From contig OY755240.1 in the NCBI GenBank assembly GCA_963576725.1, positions 16,346,440-16,410,439 on the forward strand: DNA of 64,000 nt, written 5' to 3'. This DNA is from Azorinus chamasolen. Its lineage: Eukaryota > Mollusca > Bivalvia > Cardiida > Solecurtidae. Below the pieces are notes generated by a model, which made no database searches, had not been told where the DNA came from, and worked only from the letters and a program-made list of their open reading frames with translations. Made by a program: the position numbers and the translations under genes. The stretch's first letter is position 1. Each line of letters begins with the position of its first letter. This document shows positions 40,186-50,252 of the stretch, piece after piece.

Positions 40186-40686
40186 CCTTACTCCATAAAT
40201 ACGCCTTTCTACGCCTTTGCAAACAGAGTAGACACATAACAGACGACTTCCGTAAGAGCCGTCTGTTCAGAATATGCATTGTTTGCTTATTAACCCTTTC
40301 ACTGTTTTATGTTTATTTCAAATTTCAATACCTACTGAATATTCATGAACAAAAACGTTAGAATTAATTATGGAAACTGGAACATTCTAGGCATTTCAGA
40401 AAGTAAAGGAACAGATTTATCAAGTTCCATTAACAAACAGAGCAGACCCTGATCAGACGACTCCTATAGGAGCCGTCTGATCTGGGTCTACATTTTTTGT
40501 ACTCTGTTTGCAAATGCTTGAACACACGTTTATATGAGGGAAAGGGTTAAATAGTATAGCTATGATTCTACCGTTTCTTCCATCGCCAAAAAGTCATGTT
40601 TTCATAACATGTCATTATAAAAACCATCTAGTTAATATTTTATATGTTGTTATTTCTTACATAAATATTTATGGGGTAAAGGGTCA
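40186..40686 (-). mobile_element. A2 MITE holding A1
   Basis: CCTTACTCCATAAATACGCC and core on the left. The right piece from 40551 gives AGTATAGCTATGATTCTACC, CCATCTAGTTAATATTTTAT and ATTTATGGGGTAAAGGGTCA. Confidence 0.83.
40290..40550 (+). mobile_element. A1 MITE nested in A2
   Basis: TTAACCCTTTCACTGTTTTA to GAGGGAAAGGGTTAA at a TTAA of the host's GTTTGCTTATTAA. The core has a 12-bp insert (ATTTTTTGTACT) on the right. Confidence 0.93.
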
Positions 40687-40929
40687 AAATAAATTAAAAT
40701 CATTTCAAGAGGTGTTGACTTGTACCCCGAACATGACAATGGCTCACTGCGTGAACCGTGCTACCTGATATGATGTAGTGACCCACCTGTAGCGGGTATT
40801 GACAGTACCCGTGATGAGCTAAGCCCAGGAAAACATTCTATCCATGTTGTTGTATAATCCTAATAGTCCGTATAATACCGACATCAAATCTTCCCCGTCT
40901 CCACCAGTTTGCGCCATTTTGATATATTG

Positions 40930-41305
40930 AACTTTCTATGACTATTCATATAAGAAATAATGATGTCATGAATATCAAATGGATATTGAATAGCTGGAGC
41001 TGTTTTTACAATGACGTATGAGCTGGCCGTGGCAAATACTGTAGAATAAGATCTACACTAAAATACGTACCATTATCGATATTTAGCACAGGTAGCAGTT
41101 TAATGCAGGGTGAAGCTCCTCTTAGAGTTTTCTGCATGACTTTCACCATTCATTAAGCAGCCACCTGTCTTAAACAGTCTAAATTCTTCTATAAAGAAAA
41201 TTCGAGAAATCGAGACTATCACTGTATATCATTTCAAAAGCAAACAAAGTAGGATTTTTTCTGTTTTCAATGGCTGTGAAAGGCGTATCTATGTAGTAAA
41301 CTTGA
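40930..41305 (+). mobile_element. A2 MITE holding C4
   Basis: TATGACTATTCATATAAGAA to AAGATCTACACTA, resuming TATCATTTCAAAAGCAAACA after the insert. The core is largely lost. Confidence 0.75.
41061..41226. mobile_element. C4 MITE, left end missing
   Basis: AAATACGTACCATTATCGAT, GGTAGCAGTTTAATGCAGGG, ending AATCGAGACTATCACTGTA. The left palindrome arm has an internal deletion. Confidence 0.8.
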
Positions 41306-41380
41306 CGCAAATAGTGCAGGTCTTGATCAAACGACGTTTTAGGAGACGTTTGTTCTGGGCCTACACTATTTGACTAAATT
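41306..41380. mobile_element. A-like core fragment
   Basis: ACGCAAATAGTGCAGGTCTT, CAAACGACGTTTTAGGAGAC and GTTCTGGGCCTACACTATTT. Confidence 0.55.
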
Positions 41381-41409
41381 GGTCAATTCGAATATTAGTG
41401 GTAAATATG

Positions 41410-41619
41410 GCATAGTAAAACCCCTCTAATGCGACCACTTAATGAATAAACATGGCTGTCTTTGTAAGCAGGTGGTTGCTTAATGCAGAGCAAAAGTAAT
41501 GTAGAAAGCTCCTCTAGGAGCTTTCTGCATTACTTTTGTCCTGCATTAAGCTACCACCTGCATCTAGCATCCATAAGTATACCTCTGTTAGGTGGTCGCG
41601 TTAGCGGAGTTTTACTGTA
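41410..41619. mobile_element. C1 MITE, complete
   Basis: TAGTAAAACCCCTCTAATGC to GCGGAGTTTTACTGTA. Palindrome CAAAAGTAATGTAGAAAGCT with centre CTCCTCTAGGAG. Confidence 0.9.
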
Positions 41620-41727
41620 TGTGTCAATAGGCTTGACTAATGTTGTAACATTTTGTTCCACGAGTGACTGACTTTATCCAACCGATTGTTAACCCTTTAC
41701 GTGATGAATATTCATGTAAAAACAAAA

Positions 41728-42184
41728 CAGCAAATCCCCTCTAAATCGGACGTGTAACCCATTCCCTCATATAAACGTGTTTTCACGCATTTGCAAATAG
41801 AGTAGACCCAGATCAGACGGCTCCTAGAGGAGCCGTCTGATCAGGGTCTACTCTGTTTGCTAATATAATTTGAAAGATATGCGTCTTTACTCTCTAAAAT
41901 GGCTACAATGTTCCACCTTCCATATTTCGTTATAACTATTTTGGCCATGAATATGCATTAGGTACTGAAAAATGAAATAAACATAGAACAGGGAAAGGGT
42001 TAATTTAGTATAAATATTGGTCTTGGAGACATGTGACAGCTTAATGCAGGGCGAAAGGCATGCAGAAATTTCCTCTAGGAGCTTTCTGTATTACTTTCGC
42101 TCTGCATTAAGCAGTCACCTGACTAAAATGAAGTATTTAATTTCCTCTACTATAATTCCGGTTTAAGGGGGTGGGGGGTAACTG
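41728..42184. mobile_element. C2 MITE in A2, holding A1
   Basis: CAGCAAATCCCCTCTAAATC and GGACGT, resuming AATTTAGTATAAATATTGGT after the insert. It ends GGTTTAAGGGGGTGGGGGGT then AACTG. Palindrome centre TTTCCTCTAGGAGC. Confidence 0.87.
41754..42003 (-). mobile_element. A1 MITE, innermost
   Basis: 250 bp. GTAACCCATTCCCTCATATA to ACAGGGAAAGGGTTAA. Core GACGGCTCCTAGAGGAGCCG is perfect. Confidence 0.93.
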
Positions 42185-42312
42185 AACCTTTATGAATATT
42201 AATTAGATTCATGTAATTATAGCATATGAACACTGGACATGACAGATCTATATTCTTACACAATGAACTCAAATGATCTGTATTGCCTGTGCCTGTTCTT
42301 TAACAAAGGTAC

Positions 42313-42574
42313 AAAGAGGTGGAATATAATATTTGTTTCCTGTTCGAATCCCGGTCTGGGCATTTAGATTTTTCATATGAGGAAGCTTTCCGGCTGGCTT
42401 GCGGTAAGTCTGTGTTTCTACTTCGGTGTTCTGTGCACGAAACAGTGCAATTTGTTCCTTGCACAGAAGAACCTCTGGGGTCTTCCTCCACCTGTTATTA
42501 GCTGGACGTCGTGATATGATTGAAATGCTGTTAAAACGACGTAAAACCCGATAAAACCCAAACCCAAACCTTTT
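42313..42574 (+). mobile_element. SINE with B box and mollusc-type tail
   Basis: B-box-like TGTTCGAATCCCGG at 42341. The body contains CTGGGGTCTTCCTCCACCTG and the tail TTGAAATGCTGTTAAAACGA, with CCCAAACCCAAACC at the end. The A box is not clear, so the head may be truncated. Confidence 0.75.
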
Positions 42575-42579
42575 CTGCT

Positions 42580-42799
42580 TTAACCCTTTCCCTCATATTG
42601 ACGACTTTTGAAAAAGTCATTTTGTGAAACCATTGTGATAAATAGAGCATTTGCTCCTATAGGAGCAAATGCTCTATTTATCATAATGGTTTCAAACTAC
42701 AAAATTCTAAAATTTTCCTTTTCTCTAGTTAATGCTCCTTTTCGGTAGATTTATTCAAAGAGGTTGTATCTAAAAATAGCCTATGATGTAATGGGTTAA
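42580..42799 (+). mobile_element. E MITE, complete
   Basis: TTAACCCTTTCCCTCATATT to GATGTAATGGGTTAA. A perfect hairpin from ACCATTGTGATAAATAGAGC to GCTCTATTTATCATAATGGT, apart from one base. Reference copy for E. Confidence 0.94.
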
Positions 42800-42822
42800 T
42801 AGATGTTCTTCTTTTTCTCTAT

Positions 42823-42950
42823 TTAACCCTTTACATATAGAACGCCTTTTTAACCGCCTTTAACGCCTTTTCAAACATTGTAGACTCATATCAGACTGTT
42901 CCTGTAGAGGTCATTATATCAGGGTTTACGTTATTTCCCTCTGGTCTAAT
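42823..42950 (-). mobile_element. A2-like fragment, worn
   Basis: TTAACCCTTTACATATAGAA, AACGCCTTTTCAAACATTG, CATATCAGACTGTTCCTGTA, TATCAGGGTTTACG. Confidence 0.6.
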
Positions 42951-43162
42951 GTAGTTTATGTCATGAACAAAATGAACGAATCGCTTTTAAAAGTAAACAG
43001 ACTAGACACAGAACAAACGACATAAATTATGTCTTATAGTTGAGGTCATGCTCATTGATGTACAAATGAATACAAGTTTAAATGTTGCAATAAAGGTGTA
43101 TGTAATACATATCAAACTTTGTTCTCATGTATATGGCAATGTTGACATCGTTTAAATTTTTA

Positions 43163-43385
43163 CCAATTAAATATTCAAGTAGGAATTAATTGAATCATAA
43201 TTATTTATTAGCTGAATGTGTATACATGTATTTGGTTATGAACAAAGGATGTGTCTTCCATAACACCAACTTAAGAATCAGATCTGTATAGTCTAATGTA
43301 AGCGAAGAGAGCAGACATTGGCCACACGGTTCCTACAGGAGCCGTCTGATCTGGGTCTGCTCTGTTTGCAGATGGGTATACATGC
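43163..43385 (+). mobile_element. A2 MITE
   Basis: AAATATTCAAGTAGGAATTA, AAGAATCAGATCTGTATAGT, core CACACGGTTCCTACAGGAGC then CGTCTGATCTGGGTC. Confidence 0.75.
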
Positions 43386-43640
43386 ATGGACATCTACATG
43401 TACATGTATATCAAATAAAGGAATGGGCGGTTAAAGCGCAACTTTCATATACAATGCTGCGATTCTGCGATTCGATATCTTGCAACCCGCTTAGGTTTCA
43501 GATGACGAAATCTAAGCCAGAAATGATCTTCTTGTATGACCCTGTTTGGGTATTTCATATCCGAATGGAAACTGAAAATATACCCATTCACTTCCTCAGG
43601 CTTCGCGAAATATGTCAGGAATTTCAACGTTGCTTTGGTC
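43386..43640. other. Unassigned, with overlapping open frames
   Basis: A plus frame (43382-43705) and an antisense frame (43627-43445, with GYIFSFHSDM) overlap. The plus frame runs into a B1 hairpin, so it is not a gene as it stands. A decayed repeat-encoded peptide cannot be excluded. Confidence 0.35.
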
Positions 43641-43849
43641 TTAACCCTTATTTCATTATATGCGACCTGGCGCCTCGCATGTGCAAACAGCTTGAATCCA
43701 GATGAGACGCCGAGTAACTCGGCGTCTCATCAGTATTCAAGCTGTTTGACACTCGGTCAACCATTTCCTGGTTGAATCGGAGGTAGTCAAAATTGCCCTA
43801 GGTCCGAAATTGAGAAGACATTTTCTTTTTGAACAGGAGAAAGGGTTAA
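43641..43849 (-). mobile_element. B1 MITE, complete
   Basis: 209 bp. TTAACCCTTATTTCATTATA to GGAGAAAGGGTTAA. Hairpin CTTGAATCCAGATGAGACGC with GAGACGCCGAG centre and ATTCAAG answering CTTGAAT. Reference copy for B1. Confidence 0.93.
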
Positions 43850-44188
43850 TTCATTATTTCCTACATCTGTTGTATTCTACAAATAGAGGAGCATTTATCT
43901 ACTGCGTGCGAAAGCGGTCCAGTGACACAAGCAATTAGATACGAGAACTTACAAATCGCATGTATTAAAAGCTTAAACCAAATCCAGTGCGTTTCTTATG
44001 TTCGTATGAAAATTTAACATCTGTGGTAATTTGAATTTGATGCGTTCAAATCCCGATATTGGAAAAATGTAATTCTCATACATTAAACAAATGTCTATTG
44101 ACGAAGGCGAGATTAAAGAGAAATAGGACAGGTATGACTAAGGAATCTGAACCAAGTGTTTGATACATGTAAGAGCTGGTAGGTTGAT
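43850..44188. other. Unassigned DNA
   Basis: No gene or repeat recognised. Confidence 0.4.
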
Positions 44189-44367
44189 GTCACTTGTATG
44201 AATATTAATTAGCTGAACTTTTATTATGTCATGAACAAGAGAATATTTTACGATGACAAAAACTGTAGAGTCATATCTACAGTACATAATAAGCAAACAA
44301 AAGATGCCCTGATCAGACAACTCCCACAGTAGTCGTAAGGTCTGGGTCTACACTGTTTGCAAATGCT
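44189..44367 (+). mobile_element. A2 MITE, left end worn
   Basis: ATGAATATTAATTAGCTGAA, CAAAAACTGTAGAGTCATAT, core CAGACAACTCCCACAGTAGT. It ends AAATGC at the F element's TTAA. Confidence 0.75.
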
Positions 44368-44610
44368 TTAACTCTTTCGGTGCCAAATTTCTAATTGTCG
44401 TCTGCAATTTTGTTAAATCATTCGGTACAATAAGGAAATGAGATAAATTAATGCAAAATTTCAAAGGAATAAAGCACATTATATAGAACTAGAGAATGAG
44501 ACAAAAAGTGAAGTCCCTGGTCAGACGCCGCCTTGAAAAGGCGGCGTCTGATCTGGGACTGCACTATTTGTCGTGGTGCATTTATGCGACATTGGCGGTG
44601 AAAGGGTTAA
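44368..44610 (+). mobile_element. F MITE, complete
   Basis: TTAACTCTTTCGGTGCCAAA mirrors ATTGGCGGTGAAAGGGTTAA. Hairpin AGTCCCTGGTCAGACGCCGC with CTTGAAAAGG loop. The shell resembles B2, the core does not. Confidence 0.9.
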
Positions 44611-44794
44611 AAGGGTTTAAAGTGCTTCTCGTTTCTTGTTGGTCTTGTCTGTTTCACAAGATTTGTTTATTGTGTTCAGTGCGTATATTTATAGGAATAT
44701 TAATTGGCTGAACTTTTATTTATGTCATCATGAACAAAAGCATATTCTACCATGACAGAAACTGTAGACTATGTAGACTGTTACTACATAAATA

Positions 44795-45002
44795 AACAGT
44801 AAACCCCCTCTAATGCGACCACTTAATGAACAAACCTGGCTGCCTTAATAAGCAGGTGGTTGCTTAATGCAGGGCGAAAGTTATGCAGAAAGCTCCTATG
44901 GGAGCTTTCTGCATTACTTTCGTCCTGCATTAAGCTACCACCTGCCTTGCCACTGTGAAGTATGCCCCTTTTTGGCGGTCGCATTAGAGGGGTTTTGCTG
45001 TA
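44795..45002. mobile_element. C1 MITE nested in A2
   Basis: CAGTAAACCCCCTCTAATGC to ATTAGAGGGGTTTTGCTGTA. Arms CGAAAGTTATGCAG and CTGCATTACTTTCG. Confidence 0.92.
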
Positions 45003-45020
45003 TAACCAAACACAGGAGAC

Positions 45021-45260
45021 CCTGATCAGACAGCTCCCACAGGAGCCATGTGGTATGGGTCTTGATCAGACAGCTCCCACAGGAGCCATGTGATATGGGT
45101 CTTGATCAGACAGCTCCCACAGGAGCCATGTGGTATGGGTCTTGATCAGACAGCTCCCACAGGAGCCATGTGGTATGGGTCTTGATCAGACAGCTCCCGC
45201 AGGAGCCATGTGGTATGGGTCTTGATCAGACAGCTCCCACAGGAGCCATGTGATATGGTT
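45021..45260. repeat. 40-bp tandem array made from an A2 hairpin core
   Basis: Six exact-length units, each TTGATCAGACAGCTCCCACA then GGAGCCATGTGGTATGGGT, at 45021, 45061, 45101, 45141, 45181 and 45221. Each unit retains a small hairpin GCTCCCACAGGAGC. Confidence 0.96.
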
Positions 45261-45369
45261 CTACACTGTTGTAAATACATTAAAAGAAATGAGATTAGGG
45301 GTTTTAAATGATGCTCGGTTCTTGTCAGTCTTATTTGTTTCGCCAGAATTGTTTTATGTGGGGGTGTTT

Positions 45370-45548
45370 GTATGAATATTAATTAGGCGAACTTTTATAA
45401 CGTCATCATGAACAAGAGAATATTATACCATGGCAAAAACTGTAGAGTCATGTCTACATTAGTTCATAAACAAACAGAACATACCGTGATCAGACGGCTC
45501 CAAAAGGAGCCTTCTGATCTGGGTCTACTCTGTTTGCAAATACAGAGG
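45370..45548 (+). mobile_element. A2 MITE, third copy of a local duplication
   Basis: GTATGAATATTAATTAGGCG, AACAAGAGAATATTATACCA, core CAGACGGCTCCAAAAGGAGC. Upstream CGCCAGAATTGTTTTATGTG resembles the DNA before the 44693 copy. Confidence 0.83.
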
Positions 45549-46171
45549 ATAAAGTCTGTTCGTTTGTTTTCGCCAGAATTATGTTAAGTGCGGGTCGGTT
45601 CTCTTTACACTTGTTTGTTTCGACAGAAGTTTGTTGCGTGCTTTTGTCAGGAGTATAATATATGTAAAATATATGATAATTATTGTTTAAGGTCACATTA
45701 AAGCCACACAGAGCGGTAGTAGATTAACTTCCCAATTTTATTACCGCCATAAAGGCACAGTCTTGTTATCACATACCTGGCATGTCAAAATATTAATCCT
45801 TATATTGTCAAGCGCTGACTGGCTGACAGTTGCAAATAGCTTGTGTCCAGATGATATTCCAAGAATAATCAGATCTCATTGGCGGTGACAGGGTTTATAA
45901 GTTTAACTCGTAGTAATAGGAATATCCTGGTCTGATTCTGCATGGTTTGACTATGTTTCTGTCTATAGATATTATGCATAAATATGTTAACATAGTTATA
46001 TTGAGTATTCGAACAGACAAACATGGACAAATATTGATCAAGGTCTACACTATTTGCTACTACATGTATATATGTCTTGTCTAATTTATGAGTATCCAAA
46101 CATGGATCAAAATGCAGGTTTACAAACTGATAAATAGGAGACATTGGGTGTCCGTATAATTAAGGTAATTG
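45549..46171. other. Mixed remnants
   Basis: Two further copies of a GTTTG..TTCG(C/A)CAGAA phrase (45560-45640), a B/A-like scrap at 45825-45895 (TTGCAAATAGCTTGTGTCCA, CATTGGCGGTGACAGGGTT) and a core scrap at 46028 (AAGGTCTACACTATTTGC). No gene. Confidence 0.5.
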
Positions 46172-46370
46172 GTAACAGAAAACCCCCTCTAAACCGGACG
46201 TTAAATTCGGTATAAACATGCTGTCTTGGAGACAGGTGGCAGCTAAATGCAGAGTGAAAGACTCCGTAGGAGCTTTCTGCATCACTTTCATCCTGCATTA
46301 AGCAGCAATCTACCTAAACGTATCTAAATTCGTCTCAAGTAGAATTCCAATTTAGAGGGGTTTTATTTTA
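46172..46370. mobile_element. C2 MITE
   Basis: TAACAGAAAACCCCCTCTAA and ACCGGACGTTAAATTCGGTA to TTAGAGGGGTTTTATTTTA. The left palindrome arm is deleted near the centre (AAAGACTCCGTAGGAGC). Confidence 0.87.
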
Positions 46371-46569
46371 CATATTGTATAGAGATTGTTGTATAGTGCA
46401 GAAATGACTTCAATGTTGTATGAGGCAGGACATTATACAAGGTTTACGTATCTAATTTCATGATTATATTTTGATGGGAAAATATTGCAAGATAACATTT
46501 ACGAATGCAACTCTAGCTAGAATGTGCACACAACTACATTAATTACTAGGTACCTTTAGTATTCAAACA

Positions 46570-46655
46570 TACAGACATAGACAAATAGTGCAGACCCACA
46601 TCAAACGGCTCCTACAGGAGCCGTTTGATCTGGGTCTACACTATTTGCTGCTATG
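46570..46655. mobile_element. A-core hairpin without A shell
   Basis: ACAAATAGTGCAGACCCACA, TCAAACGGCTCCTACAGGAG and CCGTTTGATCTGGGTC. Both arms carry the AAACGG/CCGTTT change. Flanking DNA (TTTACAAAACTGG, GAGATTGGGGGTCC) resembles that near 46100-46177, so this is another shell type. Confidence 0.75.
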
Positions 46656-47079
46656 CCAATCAAATTTAAATTCATCAAAATAGCGCCTGACCGATTGACC
46701 CTAAATATCCTGACACCCAAACTCCCTTCGTTGTCGGTTTACAAAACTGGTAAAGAAGGGAGATTGGGGGTCCGAATATTTGGAGTAATTCGGGTAATAA
46801 TGATGGGTGGCGAAACGGAACCTGAACTGAAGACAATTATCAGACATGGGTTTCAAAACAAGACAATTGTCAACCCCATTACCCAAAGTCGTTAAAATTA
46901 ATATTTCAGACAGAACATAAACGTTTCCTCATTTAAACCTTTGATAAATTCAAACAATGGCGCGAATGGGTATACACCTTTAGCGTGTAAATGACTATGT
47001 TTTAAATCATTACCCGGCTGTACAAGAAACTAATGGCTCCTTATATTGATGTAGTGCAACCCTGACTACTCAAAAGCAT
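46656..47079. other. Unassigned, with a repeat of 46100-46177
   Basis: GGTTTACAAAACTGGTAAAG and GAATATTTGGAGTAATTCGG at 46735-46800 parallel GGTTTACAAACTGATAAATA upstream. Otherwise nothing recognised. Confidence 0.45.
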
Positions 47080-47195
47080 TCTGTGAAACTATTGACCGAG
47101 TGTCAAACAGCCTCAATCATGATGAGACGTTTCTCAGCATTTTATCCAGATTCAATGTGTTTGCATTTGTGTGTCAAGATGCGGTTAGCGGACAA
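47080..47195 (+). mobile_element. B1 fragment
   Basis: AACTATTGACCGAGTGTCAA, CATGATGAGACGTTTCTCAG, then ATCCAGATTCAATGTGTTTG. Confidence 0.7.
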
Positions 47196-47560
47196 AAACG
47201 GTTTACCGCATTAGAATAACAACCAATCTGGATCCAAACAATTTCATATGTCAGATCATATCTTACATACAGATTTAATATATTGAAACAAACGTTTGCA
47301 TCGATAACGGAAAGAAGCAAGCTGCTTAATAAACGACCATATCTCCAGCATGCTAAACATAAAAGGTCTGGTCTAAATGAGTGCAAACGCATTTAGATCT
47401 TCAATGTGATGATTGCTGGGTGATAATGTTGACAAATTGTCTCCGTGACCCAAATGGTTCCTGATAAGAAGGAAAATAACCAGCAGTTGTACTGTATATG
47501 ATATATTGACGGAACCAATAAACGAGCAACCCCTGTAGGGATCGAAGAGTAAAGCATGTT
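47196..47560. other. Unassigned DNA
   Basis: No gene or repeat recognised. Confidence 0.4.
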
Positions 47561-47755
47561 TTAACGCTGTCCCTGTTTTATGTTTATTCCAAATTTCGAT
47601 ATCTACTGAATATTCATAGACAAGATGGATGTAATGAAATATAGAAATGTTTAGCCGTTTCAGAAAATAAAGAAATATATATTTCAAATTCCATTAGCAA
47701 ACAGAGCAGACCCTGATCAGACGGCTCCAGTAGACTTTTATATGACGGGAAGGGT
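47561..47755 (+). mobile_element. A1 MITE, right core arm deleted
   Basis: TTAACGCTGTCCCTGTTTTA. The core stops at CAGACGGCTCCAGTAG and passes to TTTATATGACGGGAAGGG. Confidence 0.85.
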
Positions 47756-47920
47756 TTACCCCCTTCACAGCCACGAAGACGAGTCTGTGATACAATATGC
47801 AAACAGTTTGGACCCAGATGAGACGCCGAGTAACTCGGCGTCTCATTAGGATCCAAACTGTTTGACACTCTCTCTATTCCTTTATAAAGAATTTAAATAA
47901 ATGTCCACTCTTAAACTTGA
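47752..47920 (-). mobile_element. B1 MITE abutting A1
   Basis: ACCCCCTTCACAGCCACGAA, CAGTTTGGACCCAGATGAGA, perfect GAGACGCCGAGTAACTCGGC centre. The right flank is worn. Confidence 0.78.
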
Positions 47921-48035
47921 AACAAACAAACATGTGTCCAGCAATTCTGACGACGGCTCTTGAAAGCGTTTGCTACCAATGACTGATTAAAATAGCAGTC
48001 GTAAAAACAGCTTGTTGTGGTATCACTTTACCTGA

Positions 48036-48245
48036 AGTTATGTAAGAAATAATTACATCATGATTACTAATTAGATTGATTTTTAAAATGGCATATTAAC
48101 ATATTTGTTTGCCAAGACAGAAACTATAGAATCAGATCTACATTATCCCATGAGCAAATGGAACAGACCCTTATCAGACGACTCCGACAGGAGCCGTCTG
48201 ACCTGAGTCTACTCTGTTTGCAAATGCATTAAAGTTAGTATTATT
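48036..48245 (+). mobile_element. A2 MITE
   Basis: ATGTAAGAAATAATTACATC, AACTATAGAATCAGATCTAC, core CAGACGACTCCGACAGGAGC, ending TTGCAAATGCATTAAAG. Confidence 0.78.
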
Positions 48246-48254
48246 GAGAGAGTT

Positions 48255-48397
48255 GTGGTCATCTAATTCAGGACGAAAGTCATACTGAATACACGTCAGG
48301 GATAGTTTAGCATGAATTTCAACCTGCAATAAGCAGCCACTTGCCCCAACCTTCTCAATCCTGCTCTACTAAAAGCTCGGATTATAGAGGAAGATTT
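48255..48397. mobile_element. C2 MITE, degraded
   Basis: CAGGACGAAAGTCATACTGA, TGCAATAAGCAGCCACTTGC, CTCTACTAAAAGCTCGGATT. Confidence 0.65.
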
Positions 48398-48442
48398 TGT
48401 ATATTTTATTTAAGGTTAAGAATATACCTTTCTAGTATCCCT

Positions 48443-48668
48443 TTAACCATTTCCCCCATATAATATAAACGCATTTCCTACATTGGTAAACAGAGAAACC
48501 CCAGGTCAGACAGCTCCTACAAGAGCTGTCTGACTAGGGTCTGCTCTGTTTGCTAATGGAATTTGATAGACTTGTATCTTTAGTTTATAAAATGGCGAGA
48601 ATGTTCCATCGTGCCTAATTCAGTATAACATAAAATTTGGAATACGTATAGAACAGGGAAATGGTTTA
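48443..48668 (-). mobile_element. A1 MITE
   Basis: TTAACCATTTCCCCCATATA to AACAGGGAAATGGTTTAA. Core CAGACAGCTCCTACAAGAGC then TGTCTG, with the A/T change in both arms. Confidence 0.88.
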
Positions 48669-48825
48669 ATATGCCCTTTGTAGAGGATCTGAAGAGGACC
48701 GTTGACTTCATCTCAAAAACTAGACAGACCGTGTAGAGTGAACGAGAAGAATAAAAAGATTCCCTTTGTATAGGTGATAGGGAATCATCATCTCTATACA
48801 CGAACCATGTATTCGTGTTGAACAC

Positions 48826-49275
48826 TCTTTCACTCCATAAATAGTCTTGTATGAAAATTAAGAAGGACATCATGAAACTCAATTAGCTGTTATATTAGCA
48901 TACGAATATAACATAAGTTTTGCCTAACGCAGAAACCGTAGGACTAGAGACAGCAGAGTTCCTCTAATGCGACCACTCAATGAATACACATTGATGTCTT
49001 TATAAGCAGGTGGTTGCTTAATGCAGGACAAAAGTAATGCAGAAAGCTCCTCTATGAGCTTTCTGCATTACTTTTGTCCTTCATTAAGCTACCACCTGCA
49101 TCTAGCACCTAGAATTATACCTCTTTTAGGTGGTCGCATTAGAGGGATTTTACTGTACATGTATATAAATATTTCATAAGCGAACAGAACATACCTTGAT
49201 CGGATTATTCGTATAGGAACCGTTTGATCGGGGTTAACTCTGTTTGCAAAGGCGGTAAAAGATATATCCATTGGT
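48826..49275 (+). mobile_element. A2 MITE holding C1
   Basis: TTTCACTCCATAAATAGTCT on the left. After the insert ATATTTCATAAGCGAACAGA, core GATCGGATTATTCGTATAGG, then a worn right end. Confidence 0.8.
48951..49157. mobile_element. C1 MITE nested in A2
   Basis: CAGCAGAGTTCCTCTAATGC to TTAGAGGGATTTTACTGTA. Palindrome CAAAAGTAATGCAGAAAGCT is intact. Confidence 0.92.
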
Positions 49276-49488
49276 ATGAATGTTCAAATTACATTCAAAC
49301 CGAGTACGGGGAATTCAAAATCATAATAGAAAGGCATTTTGGCGTTATAATGTTTATTTTAAAAACATGGACACTTATAGTACAAACTAATTCACAATCT
49401 ATGTCTGACTGCTATAATATGTAGCATACAATCACTGTACAAGAGAGAGAGAGAGAGCCAAGGGTGGGCATCCGATGAGTTTTGCAGT

Positions 49489-49695
49489 TACAGTAAAAAC
49501 CCTCTAAACCGGACGTCCAATTTAGTATAAATACCGGTCTCAGAGACAGGTGGCAGCTTAATGCAGGGTGTAAGTCATACAGAAAGCTCTTCTATGAGCT
49601 TTCTGCATGACTTTCACCCTGCATTAAGCAGCCACCTGCCTAAAAGTATCTAAATTCTTCACTACTGGAATTCCGGTTTATAGGGAGTTGCTGTA
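49489..49695. mobile_element. C2 MITE, complete
   Basis: TACAGTAAAAACCCTCTAAA, CCGGACGTCCAATTTAGTAT, ending GGTTTATAGGGAGTTGCTGT then A. A short GA run lies just upstream (49444-49457). Confidence 0.92.
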
Positions 49696-49814
49696 GTGCT
49701 GTCAGAGAAACCTGCATGCTGGCACAAGTGACAAAATATCATAATGCGATCATTTGTTAGGCACTTGGTCTGGGTCTACACTGCTTACGTCAACACCTTA
49801 AAAGAGACACTATA

Positions 49815-49945
49815 GGAAGATGTGCAAACTGAGTAGAACCGCAGATGGCTTCTGTGTGAGCTACCTGGTCAAGGTATACTCTGTTAATTTATGAAATAAT
49901 ATAGACTTGATTCCACAGATTCTGCCATGACCGAATTCCTTGAAG
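49815..49945 (-). mobile_element. A2 fragment
   Basis: GTGCAAACTGAGTAGAACCG, TGGTCAAGGTATACTCTG, AATATAGACTTGATTCCACA. Confidence 0.6.
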
Positions 49946-50252
49946 GAGCGAGTTGAAATGTCTCCCTTGTATGTCACATGTCACGGTCCAACCTGGATGC
50001 AGATTTCAATAACAAGACATTAAATGCAGACAGAGGTATTGTTTGGGGTTTTGCACGATATATGTAAATATATTACAGTAGGTATTATAGCTTATCTAGA
50101 TCTATGTACATAAACTAACGTCGAACAGTCGAACGAAACGAGAATGTAGCGTACTGGGTTCAGTGGAGACAAGAGCATCTTCAATGAGCAGGTCCGACAA
50201 CTTTCTTAGCAACGATACACGCGTGTATATCAATATCAATATGTCAAAGCAA
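49946..50252. other. Unassigned DNA
   Basis: No gene or repeat recognised. Confidence 0.4.

Larger units (their letters stand above)
41689..42265 (+). mobile_element. A2 MITE, outermost shell of a three-level nest
   Basis: TTAACCCTTTACGTGATGAA and TATTCATGTAAAAAC, then from 42185 ATGAATATTAATTAGATTCA and ATGAACACTGGACATGACAG. The core is missing. Confidence 0.78.
44693..45290 (+). mobile_element. A2 MITE with C1 insert and amplified core
   Basis: AGGAATATTAATTGGCTGAA and ATGACAGAAACTGTAGAC on the left. After the C1 insert come ACACAGGAGACCCTGATCAG and six tandem copies of the core centre, then TACACTGTTGTAAATAC. Confidence 0.8.

Noticed and set aside
42300..42501. Overlapping 60-codon frames as a small gene
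   Set aside because: Both lie within the SINE body and read through its B box.
43382..43705. 107-codon frame
   Set aside because: It runs into a B1 MITE hairpin, and its upstream part shows no family signature.
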